The position numbers were made by a program, and so were the translations under genes. 5,087 nt of DNA from DATDYA01 sp035289165 (GTDB lineage Bacteria > Patescibacteriota > Patescibacteriia > Magasanikbacterales > GWA2-37-8): positions 1 to 5,087 of the forward strand of contig DATDYA010000030.1 in NCBI GenBank assembly GCA_035289165.1, read 5' to 3'. Shown one piece after another: positions 1 through 4,851 of the stretch; positions within the stretch are counted from its first letter, which is position 1; each line of letters opens with the position of its first letter. Below the pieces are notes generated by a model that saw only the letters and a list, made by a program, of their open reading frames with translations, did not search any database and had not been told where the DNA came from.

Positions 1-618
1 CCCCCCGCCGAATTCGACGCCCCACTTGATCCAGCCCTCGCTCCTAATCTTGAAATCTACCGCCCCCAACCAAACGAGTCTTACAATACCCGCCAACTTA
101 ATTTTGAAATTAAAGCCGAATCACCTCGGGGTATTCACCAAGTAACCTATTATTTAGACGGCGCCCAAATTGGTTTGGTCACTAGTTTTCCTTTCAACTT
201 AAGTTACCACGCCGACACCCTGACCCAAGGCGAACACACTTTAATAATCCTGGCTGAAGACGATTTGGGAAACTATTCCGAAAAAGAAGTTAAATTTAAT
301 TTGAATGCCGGATTAGAACCCGCCAACATTTCCTGGATGGACGGAGAAAAAATCGAATTAACTAATAGCGACTTTCCCCGCGGCATGTATTTAATACCTT
401 TCCGGTGGGAAGATATTCAGGATGTAAAAATATATTTATCTGGCAATGGTGGCCGCCGCTTAATTTACACTTTCACCCACGACGAGGCTCTTCAAAACAA
501 CAAGCTCTTCTTTGCCTGGAAAACTTTCCCTGGTCCAGGTGAACACACCTTGACCGCCGAGATGACTGACAAAACCGGACGAACAGTAAGTAGAGAATTA
601 CGCGTGGTGGGGAAATAA
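1..618 (+). CDS. C-terminal fragment of a protein with two Ig-like repeats, possibly a class A penicillin-binding protein
   Basis: The reading frame is open from the first base, so the 5' part lies outside the window and 205 residues are visible. A TTG at 175 could be read as a start but lies inside the first domain, so it is not the real one. Two beta-rich Ig-like units are visible: about residues 16-103, and about 107-204. Each ends in a related motif, GEHTL followed by D-x-x-G and an E-x-x-V strand (GEHTL at 77-81 and 180-184). The first unit, with YYLDGAQIG and a DDLGN turn, resembles the Ig-like tails known on penicillin-binding proteins of candidate phyla bacteria. No transglycosylase or transpeptidase motif is in view, so that identity is inference. 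Other secreted or surface proteins with Big-type domains are equally possible. It converges on dnaN and runs head-on to a fork leaving the origin leftward. Confidence 0.6.
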   Translation, partial: PPAEFDAPLDPALAPNLEIYRPQPNESYNTRQLNFEIKAESPRGIHQVTYYLDGAQIGLVTSFPFNLSYHADTLTQGEHTLIILAEDDLGNYSEKEVKFNLNAGLEPANISWMDGEKIELTNSDFPRGMYLIPFRWEDIQDVKIYLSGNGGRRLIYTFTHDEALQNNKLFFAWKTFPGPGEHTLTAEMTDKTGRTVSRELRVVGK

Positions 619-619
619 C

Positions 620-658
620 AAAATAAAAAACACCCACAAATTAGGTGTTTTTTATTTT
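620..658. terminator. Bidirectional intrinsic terminator between the Ig-like gene and dnaN
   Basis: A 15-bp perfect stem pairs 620-634 with 644-658 around a 9-nt loop. Its core is ACACC/GGTGT, and outside the core the stem consists of A runs on the left and T runs on the right. Read on + it ends in a T tract for the Ig-like gene. Read on - it also ends in a T tract for dnaN, whose stop lies just beside it. This is a typical shared terminator of convergent genes. Confidence 0.88.
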
Positions 659-663
659 TGTTT

Positions 664-1779
664 TTACTGTCTTATCGGCATCACAATATACAAATATCCG
701 TCTTCTTTTGGTGTTAGTTCACACGGGCTATCCGCATTAATCACCTTCAGTTTTACCTTGTCGGATTCAATATTGTTTAAACCATCCAAAAGATAACGGT
801 GGTTCAGTAAAACCCCCACCGTTTCCCCACTTACTTCGCCCTCTAATTCCGACCGGTAATCTCCGGTCTGGGTTGAGGTGGAAACAATTTCTAATCCCTC
901 ACTTGGTTTAATCGTTAAATGTACGGCATTGACTCCGCTCGTTGAAAAAAGACTGGCTGCCTTTATCTCCTTGATTAATTTGTCGGTTTCAATTTCAATA
1001 CTGGCTTTAAATTCTTTGGGAATAATTTGTCTATAATCTGGATATTGTCCTTCAATCAGACGGGACACCATTTGCACATTTCCGTAGTGCAAAGCAATTT
1101 GTCCTTCGCCCACCAACACTCGCGCATTCTTTTCGTTTTCCAAATTATCTTCTAAAGATAGAATACGAGAAATTTCTAGAGCGGTTCTGCCCGGCACAAT
1201 AATTTTCTTTTCTTCATCGCCCTGAACTAAAGAAATTTTCTTTTCCGCCAAACGATAACTGTCGGTCGCGGCCATGATCAATTTCTTTGGTTCAACATTA
1301 AAACCCATGTAAACCCCAGATAGTTCTGGACGAATGTCGTTTTTAGCGGTAGCGGGTATCACATGGCTCAAACCGCGTTTTAATTCTGTGGCCGTCGCCA
1401 CATAACCAATTCCTTCGTCTACCGCCGGAATGATTGGGAAATCTTCCGCTGGCGTTCCTTTTATTTTAGTCGAGGATTTTCCACATTCAACCACTAGTTC
1501 ATTTTCTTTTAATTCAAAACTAATTTTTTCTTCTCCTAATAAATTAACAAAATCCGCTAAAGTTTTAGCGGGAACTGTAAAAGACCCCGGCATTTCGGTA
1601 ATCGCCCGGATGTTTACCACTGTCGCCATCTCCAAATTTGTTGCTACCACCTCTACTTTTTGTTGATCAGCTTTGATCAAGACATTGTTTAGTATGGGTA
1701 GATTAATATTTTTCCCAGCTACCCCACTTACCAACATTAAAGCTTTCGCTATGTTCTCCTTAGTGCATGAAAACCTCAT
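664..1779 (-). CDS. dnaN: DNA polymerase III subunit beta (sliding clamp)
   Basis: This is the ring-forming clamp that tethers the replicative polymerase to DNA and binds other replication and repair proteins. The protein has 371 residues, close to the usual 365-380, and fits three clamp domains (about 1-120, 125-250 and 251-371). Visible family motifs are NLPILNNVLI (26-35), ATDSYRLAEK at 171-180 (the TDxxRL part of the partner-binding pocket), LIEGQYPDYRQIIP (241-254), and the C-terminal YIVMPIR, which supplies the end of the pocket. The start is fixed by the typical MRFSCTKENI beginning and by an AAAAGG Shine-Dalgarno sequence four bases upstream. It lies 302 bp downstream of dnaA on the same strand. 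No terminator was seen between them, so read-through from dnaA is possible. I found no convincing separate promoter in the very AT-rich leader. Confidence 0.98.
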   Translation of the reverse strand: MRFSCTKENIAKALMLVSGVAGKNINLPILNNVLIKADQQKVEVVATNLEMATVVNIRAITEMPGSFTVPAKTLADFVNLLGEEKISFELKENELVVECGKSSTKIKGTPAEDFPIIPAVDEGIGYVATATELKRGLSHVIPATAKNDIRPELSGVYMGFNVEPKKLIMAATDSYRLAEKKISLVQGDEEKKIIVPGRTALEISRILSLEDNLENEKNARVLVGEGQIALHYGNVQMVSRLIEGQYPDYRQIIPKEFKASIEIETDKLIKEIKAASLFSTSGVNAVHLTIKPSEGLEIVSTSTQTGDYRSELEGEVSGETVGVLLNHRYLLDGLNNIESDKVKLKVINADSPCELTPKEDGYLYIVMPIRQ

Positions 1780-1783
1780 ATTA

Positions 1784-1789
1784 CCTTTT
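1784..1789 (-). promoter_or_regulatory. Ribosome binding site of dnaN
   Basis: The minus strand reads AAAAGG followed by TAAT and the ATG. It is a short, closely spaced Shine-Dalgarno sequence. It supports the chosen start and stands out because dnaA, rpmH and rnpA have none. Confidence 0.5.
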
Positions 1790-1831
1790 ATTAAATGTTT
1801 GTATATTAATTATTTAAGTATATATATAATG

Positions 1832-1849
1832 TAATAATAGTAATAATAA
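1832..1849 (-). other. DnaA-trio array of the basal unwinding element
   Basis: On + the six triplets read TAA TAA TAG TAA TAA TAA. Read 3' to 5' this is AAT AAT AAT GAT AAT AAT, matching the 3'-[G/A]AT-5' DnaA-trio rule of Bacillus subtilis. The array starts 3 bases from the abutting DnaA boxes at 1853-1870, with a short GC step between, as in the described unwinding system. DnaA would load from the boxes and extend along this single strand. Confidence 0.8.
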
Positions 1850-1852
1850 TGC

Positions 1853-1870
1853 TGTGGACAGTGGGGATAA
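1853..1870 (-). promoter_or_regulatory. Two abutting degenerate DnaA boxes next to the trios
   Basis: TGTGGACAG (1853-1861) and TGGGGATAA (1862-1870) are minus-strand DnaA boxes with two mismatches and one mismatch to TTATCCACA. They are head to tail with no gap and point at the trio array. This is the place and orientation of the loading boxes in a basal unwinding system. Confidence 0.68.
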
Positions 1871-1915
1871 TTACGTTTTTACGCTTATTTCAGGTTAAAT
1901 ATTGTTAGAAAGAAC

Positions 1916-1924
1916 TGTGAATAA
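1916..1924 (-). promoter_or_regulatory. DnaA box
   Basis: TGTGAATAA is the reverse complement of TTATTCACA, an exact match to TTATNCACA. It has the same orientation as the loading boxes. Confidence 0.85.
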
Positions 1925-1966
1925 CTTTTTGTTTTTAATTTTATTCTGTGGAGGAAAAAGTTAAAA

Positions 1967-1975
1967 TGTGTACAA
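1967..1975 (-). promoter_or_regulatory. Degenerate DnaA box
   Basis: TGTGTACAA has one mismatch to TGTGNATAA and lies between two exact boxes in the same orientation. Confidence 0.5.
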
Positions 1976-1997
1976 CTTTTTTAAACCACACTCGAAA

Positions 1998-2006
1998 TGT
2001 GTATAA
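1998..2006 (-). promoter_or_regulatory. DnaA box (left member of a converging pair)
   Basis: TGTGTATAA is an exact reverse-strand TTATACACA. With two extra bases it forms an 11-bp perfect inverted repeat (1998-2008) with the box at 2049. Confidence 0.88.
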
Positions 2007-2048
2007 CCCACCAAGTTATCCCAGGCTTGTTCTACCACCACCCACAGG

Positions 2049-2057
2049 TTATACACA
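2049..2057 (+). promoter_or_regulatory. DnaA box (right member of a converging pair)
   Basis: TTATACACA matches the consensus exactly. It is the only clear box in this spacer on the + strand. The inverted repeat with 1998-2008 extends over 2047-2057. Confidence 0.88.
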
Positions 2058-2081
2058 CCTCTTCGCTTGGTTAAAACAAAA

Positions 2082-3473
2082 TTAAACATTATTAATATAT
2101 AGTCTTTGTTTTATTAATTCCATTTCTTGTTTTAATCTAGGATCGTTTTCAATTTCTTTGGCAATTTTTAAGTAAGCATGCATGGCGGTCGTGTGATCAC
2201 GACCGCCCAGCTCATCACCAATGGCTGGATAGGACATGTTTAATTCGTGGCGAAGCAAATACATAATGATCTGTCTTGGGAAAGACAGTTTCTTTTCGCG
2301 ACTCTTGCCTCTTAGGTCTTCCAAGGTGATATTGTAAAATTCAGCCACCGAAGCAATGAGTTGAACCGAACTAACCGAGCGCTTTAAAGAACCGGTACCC
2401 ATTGTGGAAATTAGGTTTTTGACAGAATCCAGCGTTGGTTCGGAGGCTTTCAGTTGGTGGTAAACAATAATTTTGTTTAAAGCCCCCTCTAATTCACGGA
2501 TATTGCTTTGAACATTGGTGGCAATGTACTGCAAAATCTCTTGGGATAAAGGAAAATTCTTCTCCAAACTCTTTTTTTCTAAGATGGCAGCCCGGGTTTC
2601 AAAGTCTGGGGCGGCAACGTCGGCGATCATGCCCCACTCAAAACGACTTTTTAGGCGGTCTTCTAGTGCTGGAATGGCCTTGGGTGGTCGGTCAGAGGTA
2701 ATTAATACCTGACGGTTTTGTTGGTGTAGTTCGTTAAAGGTGTGGAAAAAAGACTCCTGGGTTCGATCCTTTCCGGCGATGAACTGGATGTCGTCAATAA
2801 GCAGCAGGTCGATGTGACGGTAAAGGTTTTGAAACTCTTTCGCCGTGCCTTCTTTTACGGATGAGATAAAGTCATTAGAAAATTTTTCCGCGCTACAATA
2901 CATAATATTTAAACCAGGATTTTTTTCTAACAAAGAATTTCCAACCGCCTGTAAGAGGTGGGTTTTCCCCAAACCCACACCACCGTAGATGAACAGGGGG
3001 TTGTAGGCCTCCCCAGGGCGTGCCACAACGGCCTGGGCCGCGGCATAGGCCAATTCACTACCCTTACCAACAACAAAGCTGTCAAAGGTGTATTTTGGGT
3101 TTAAAGGTAAACTACCACTAACAGAAATTTGTGGTTTCGTCTGAACGGGGGTTCCGCTTGGAATTGATTCTACCCCCTCGGCAAGCGGAGACTGGGTTGG
3201 GAAAATTGGCTCACTAAGGTTTTTAATGTTTTCAATCTTGTAATCCAGCTTTTTAATTGGTTTTCCAGTAATACGCTCCAGGGATTTAATAATAAGTACG
3301 TGGTATTTCTTCTCAATCCAGGCCTTAGTAAACATGTTCGGCACACAAATCATTACTTGCCCGTCTTGAATTGAGACAATGCCGGTACTTTTAAACCAAG
3401 TTACAAAATTGGCTTTAGACATGGATAATTCCACTTCAGCTAAAACCCCCTGCCAAATTTCTTGATTGGTCAT
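2082..3473 (-). CDS. dnaA: Chromosomal replication initiator protein DnaA
   Basis: DnaA binds DnaA boxes as an ATP-bound AAA+ filament, melts the origin and recruits the helicase. All four domains are present in 463 residues, a normal length. Domain I (about 1-85) carries the ANFVTWF motif. A Pro/Ser-rich linker follows (about 88-122). The AAA+ domain has Walker A GGVGLGKT (164-171), Walker B LLLIDD (223-228), sensor 1 ITSD (258-261), the arginine finger in RLKSRF (R277) and sensor 2 in NIRELEGALN (R326). Domain IV has the helix-turn-helix with signature GGRDHTTAMHAY (423-434). The ATG at 3473 gives the usual family N-terminus, although no Shine-Dalgarno sequence precedes it. It lies between two DnaA box clusters, upstream of dnaN, and is probably autoregulated through the cluster at 3563-3603. 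Confidence 0.99.
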   Translation of the reverse strand: MTNQEIWQGVLAEVELSMSKANFVTWFKSTGIVSIQDGQVMICVPNMFTKAWIEKKYHVLIIKSLERITGKPIKKLDYKIENIKNLSEPIFPTQSPLAEGVESIPSGTPVQTKPQISVSGSLPLNPKYTFDSFVVGKGSELAYAAAQAVVARPGEAYNPLFIYGGVGLGKTHLLQAVGNSLLEKNPGLNIMYCSAEKFSNDFISSVKEGTAKEFQNLYRHIDLLLIDDIQFIAGKDRTQESFFHTFNELHQQNRQVLITSDRPPKAIPALEDRLKSRFEWGMIADVAAPDFETRAAILEKKSLEKNFPLSQEILQYIATNVQSNIRELEGALNKIIVYHQLKASEPTLDSVKNLISTMGTGSLKRSVSSVQLIASVAEFYNITLEDLRGKSREKKLSFPRQIIMYLLRHELNMSYPAIGDELGGRDHTTAMHAYLKIAKEIENDPRLKQEMELIKQRLYINNV

Positions 3474-3517
3474 AATTAAAAAAGTTGGTTGTTATTTGCT
3501 TAAGTCGTGTGAAACTA

Positions 3518-3546
3518 ATTTTAGCATACTTGTGAGGAAAAACAAA
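3518..3546 (-). promoter_or_regulatory. Promoter of dnaA (extended -10 type)
   Basis: On the minus strand TAAAAT (3518-3523) is preceded by TGC, giving an extended -10. A weak -35, TTTGTT (3541-3546), sits 17 bp upstream. The predicted start near 3511 gives a leader of about 38 nt. The DnaA boxes at 3563-3603 begin 16 bp upstream of the -35. Confidence 0.55.
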
Positions 3547-3562
3547 CCTTTAAACCCAGAAA

Positions 3563-3603
3563 AGTGTATAATTTGTGGACAACCTGTGGATGATTGTGGA
3601 TAA
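3563..3603 (-). promoter_or_regulatory. Cluster of four helically phased DnaA boxes
   Basis: Four same-oriented nonamers start at 3563 (AGTGTATAA, one mismatch), 3574 (TGTGGACAA, one mismatch), 3585 (TGTGGATGA, one mismatch) and 3595 (TGTGGATAA, exact). Start-to-start steps are 11, 11 and 10 bp, so all four lie on about one face of the helix. The cluster sits between the divergent promoters of dnaA and rpmH. It could act as the second half of a bipartite origin, as an autoregulatory operator, or both. Confidence 0.82.
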
Positions 3604-3616
3604 AGTCTAAACACTG

Positions 3617-3645
3617 TTGACTAAAGGCAAAAAGTAGTGTACAAT
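3617..3645 (+). promoter_or_regulatory. Sigma70-type promoter of rpmH
   Basis: TTGACT (3617-3622) and TACAAT (3640-3645) are separated by an optimal 17 bp. The predicted start near 3652 leaves a leader of about 19 nt without a Shine-Dalgarno sequence. The -35 lies 13 bp beyond the last DnaA box. Confidence 0.82.
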
Positions 3646-3670
3646 ATTTTTACTTTAATAAACAAATACT

Positions 3671-3850
3671 ATGGCAACCAAGAGAACCTACCAACCCAAA
3701 AAGCGAAAAAGAGCCAAAGCTCACGGTTTTCGCTCGAAAATGAAGACCCGCCAAGGCCGCGCCGTCTTAAAAAGACGCCGCGACAAAGGCCGCAAGAAAC
3801 TCACTGTTTCTGACGAAAAAAAGGGTAAACGAACCAGAAAGTCACGCTAA
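3671..3850 (+). CDS. rpmH: Large ribosomal subunit protein bL34
   Basis: bL34 is a small basic protein of the 50S subunit that binds 23S rRNA. The 59-residue product begins MATKRTYQPKKRKRAKAHGF, followed by RSKMKTRQGRAVLKRRRDKGRKKL, which is the classic L34 pattern (KRTyQP, then HGFRxRMxTxxGRxVLxxRRxKGRxxL). Most L34 proteins end near residue 44-47, whereas this one has about 14 further residues, SDEKKGKRTRKSR, again mostly basic. The gene is conserved opposite dnaA in many bacteria. A strong promoter precedes it and its own terminator follows. No Shine-Dalgarno sequence is seen before the ATG. Confidence 0.97.
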   Translation: MATKRTYQPKKRKRAKAHGFRSKMKTRQGRAVLKRRRDKGRKKLTVSDEKKGKRTRKSR

Positions 3851-3861
3851 ACCAGATTATT

Positions 3862-3889
3862 AACACCTTGTTTCGACAGGGTGTTTTTT
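3862..3889 (+). terminator. Intrinsic terminator after rpmH
   Basis: AACACCTTG (3862-3870) pairs with CAGGGTGTT (3877-3885) around a 6-nt loop, with one G-T pair. A T run continues to 3889. It separates rpmH from rnpA, which in many genomes are read together, so it may end most rpmH transcripts or act as an attenuator. Confidence 0.8.
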
Positions 3890-3900
3890 AATCTCGTTTG

Positions 3901-3909
3901 TGATATAAT
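3901..3909 (+). promoter_or_regulatory. Extended -10 promoter of rnpA-yidD
   Basis: TGATATAAT is a perfect extended -10 (TGn plus TATAAT at 3904-3909). No good -35 is seen 16-18 bp upstream, where the sequence is the terminator tail. Transcription would start near 3916, about 5 nt before the rnpA ATG. Confidence 0.68.
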
Positions 3910-3920
3910 CAGTCTGTTAT

Positions 3921-4310
3921 ATGTTACACAAAGACAATCGCCTAACCAAGGTTCGAGACTTTAATCTCCTAATGAAACACGGCCGGTGGATAAACGGCCA
4001 ACTTTTTAATATTAAAGTTTTAGAATTAGCCAAATTTGTAAGTTATTTTCCTAAAAAAGAAGATCCAGATAACTTTAAAAAACAACTAAGAATAGCAGTA
4101 AATGTCAGTATTAAGGTGTCAAAGAGTGCTGTAAAGAGAAATCGTGTGAAAAGACAGACCAGTGAGGTTATTCGACTATTACTTAAGGCTAATACAATAA
4201 AGTCCGGCTATTATCTTTTGGTTAATGCTAAGAACGAGGCCCTAGAAAAAAATTATGCCGAGATAAGCGAAGAAATACAATTATTATTTAAAAAAGCCGG
4301 GGTTATTTAA
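3921..4310 (+). CDS. rnpA: Ribonuclease P protein component
   Basis: This is the protein subunit of RNase P, which helps the catalytic RNA bind pre-tRNA and remove the 5' leader. The 129-residue product starts MLHKDNRLTKVRDF, matching the family MLPKxNRLxKxxDF, which fixes the start. The RNA-binding signature is at 60-80, with VSKSAVKRNRVKRQ (RNRVKR at 73-78). Residues about 36-55 form a charged loop (FPKKEDPDNFKKQ) inserted before the RIAV strand, longer than in typical RnpA. yidD follows after a single base, so the two are translated from one mRNA. The very short leader and missing Shine-Dalgarno sequence suggest initiation on a leaderless-type message. Confidence 0.96.
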   Translation: MLHKDNRLTKVRDFNLLMKHGRWINGQLFNIKVLELAKFVSYFPKKEDPDNFKKQLRIAVNVSIKVSKSAVKRNRVKRQTSEVIRLLLKANTIKSGYYLLVNAKNEALEKNYAEISEEIQLLFKKAGVI

Positions 4311-4311
4311 A

Positions 4312-4584
4312 ATGAAAGTCAGAGAAATTATACAAAAAATAGTCTATTTACCCAGAGTCCCCGTACTCTGGTTAATTCGTTTGTACCAAAAAACCCTTTC
4401 TCCGGACCATGGTCCAATGAAAGAAATTTTTCCTTACGGCTATTGTCGGTATCATCCCACTTGTAGCCAGTATGGTTATGAGGTGATAAAAAAAAGAGGC
4501 CTCATTATTGGTCTCCCGAAAACTATTTGGCGCATTCTGCGCTGTAATCCTTGGAGCAAGGGTGGGGTGGATTTACCGAGATAG
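4312..4584 (+). CDS. yidD: Membrane protein insertion efficiency factor YidD
   Basis: YidD is a small peripheral inner-membrane protein that aids YidC-dependent insertion of membrane proteins. The 90-residue product has the hallmark blocks LIRLYQKTLSPDHGP (21-35), CRYHPTCSQYGYEVI (45-59) and RILRCNPWSKGGVD (74-87), with the three conserved cysteines C45, C51 and C78. An insertion of about 9 residues (MKEIFPYGY) separates the first block from CRYHPTC, where most homologues read GPSCRYxPTCS directly. The C-terminus is complete. It is coupled to rnpA with a 1-nt gap. The usual next gene, yidC, is not found downstream, where the sequence changes character. Confidence 0.95.
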   Translation: MKVREIIQKIVYLPRVPVLWLIRLYQKTLSPDHGPMKEIFPYGYCRYHPTCSQYGYEVIKKRGLIIGLPKTIWRILRCNPWSKGGVDLPR

Positions 4585-4667
4585 CAAAGATGGACACGGG
4601 CGCAGCACTAGTAGAAACAGCCTAAAAGTTGTTTTCTTTTATATGTCCGTGTTGTAAGTGGTTGTGT
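4585..4667. other. Gene-free junction after yidD
   Basis: No gene, yidC start or intrinsic terminator is seen here. GC content and style change somewhere within or just after this stretch. It holds the first copy of the TAAAAGTTGT direct repeat (4623-4632) and a weak ACACGG/CCGTGT inverted repeat (4594-4599 and 4647-4652). Confidence 0.5.
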
Positions 4668-4696
4668 TTGACAGGCCCGCTTAAAAGTTGTATGAT
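4668..4696 (+). promoter_or_regulatory. Near-consensus sigma70 promoter upstream of the GC-rich gene
   Basis: TTGACA (4668-4673) is a perfect -35. TATGAT (4691-4696) lies 17 bp downstream with one mismatch to TATAAT. It is the strongest-looking promoter in the window. The predicted start near 4703 gives a leader of about 150 nt to the ATG at 4852. Confidence 0.76.
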
Positions 4697-4730
4697 TATT
4701 TGTTATTTTAGGTGGGGTTTGAGGCCTGTC
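4670..4730. repeat. Inverted repeat flanking the promoter core, possible operator pair
   Basis: GACAGGCC (4670-4677) and GGCCTGTC (4723-4730) are exact reverse complements separated by 45 bp. The left arm covers the end of the -35 and the right arm lies about 20 bp inside the transcript. GTTTGA recurs at 4666, 4717 and 4731 around the arms. Also, TAAAAGTTGT occurs at 4623-4632 and 4682-4691, with the second copy running into the -10. These fit a repressor-binding layout, but no regulator is identified. Confidence 0.45.
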
Positions 4731-4746
4731 GTTTGAGAGGGGCTTG

Positions 4747-4791
4747 CGCTGGACACCGAGTAAACAACAATTGTTTCTTCGGTGGCCAGTG
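4747..4791 (+). ncRNA. Leader hairpin A (5' UTR structure)
   Basis: Pairing is 4762-4767 with 4771-4776, 4754-4759 with 4779-4784, and 4747-4752 with 4786-4791, including one G-U pair. The segments are separated by a 2x2 internal loop and one A-G mismatch, with a 3-nt apical loop. No T run follows, so it is not a simple terminator. Its 3' arm overlaps the 5' arm of an alternative fold at 4777-4839. Confidence 0.6.
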
Positions 4792-4839
4792 GCGTAAGCA
4801 AACGCTACTATCAACCAACGACGTTGGCCACGTCCGAAG
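4777..4839 (+). ncRNA. Alternative leader fold B ending just before the Shine-Dalgarno
   Basis: CTTCGG then TGGCCA (4777-4788) can pair with TGGCCA (4825-4830) and CCGAAG (4834-4839), leaving a 3-nt bulge. Inside lies a short hairpin, 4789-4795 with 4802-4808. The CCAACG/CGTTGG palindrome at 4815-4827 is a competitor. Bases 4777-4791 are shared with hairpin A, so A and B exclude each other. B ends one base before AGGAGG. This is a plausible translational switch, by inference only. Confidence 0.45.
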
Positions 4840-4845
4840 AGGAGG
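4840..4845 (+). promoter_or_regulatory. Strong Shine-Dalgarno for the GC-rich gene
   Basis: AGGAGG sits 6 nt before the ATG at 4852. It decides the start and contrasts with the core genes here, which have weak or no Shine-Dalgarno sequences. Confidence 0.85.
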
Positions 4846-4851
4846 ATCGCC

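Larger units (their letters stand above)
1791..2057. other. oriC: Chromosomal replication origin (oriC), dnaA-dnaN spacer
   Basis: This gene-free spacer has the parts expected of an origin. At 1791-1850 there are only 5 G/C in 60 bases, a likely duplex-unwinding element. Next come six DnaA-trio triplets (1832-1849), two abutting degenerate DnaA boxes (1853-1870), and exact TTATNCACA-type boxes at 1916, 1998 and 2049, plus a one-mismatch box at 1967. The position between dnaA and dnaN is the commonest bacterial origin site. The functional role is inferred from this architecture; no measurement of initiation is available. Confidence 0.9.

Noticed and set aside
175..177. TTG as a start codon for the left-hand gene
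   Set aside because: The frame is open upstream to base 1 and the Ig-like domain begins well before it, so the gene is simply cut by the window.
1430..1666. Open + frame of 78 codons inside dnaN
   Set aside because: It lies antisense within an unambiguous dnaN with full conserved motifs; its translation is low-complexity and shows no family features.
1791..1850. Promoter for dnaN within the AT-rich stretch
   Set aside because: Many TATAAT-like strings occur by composition alone and none has a credible -35 at the right distance.
1947..1955. TGTGGAGGA as another DnaA box, and TTATCCCAG at 2016-2024
   Set aside because: They have two and three mismatches in bases important for DnaA binding and lack the context that supports the boxes at 1853-1870.
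2515..2712. Open + frame of 65 codons inside dnaA
   Set aside because: It is antisense to the AAA+ domain of dnaA and has no ribosome binding site or recognisable motif.
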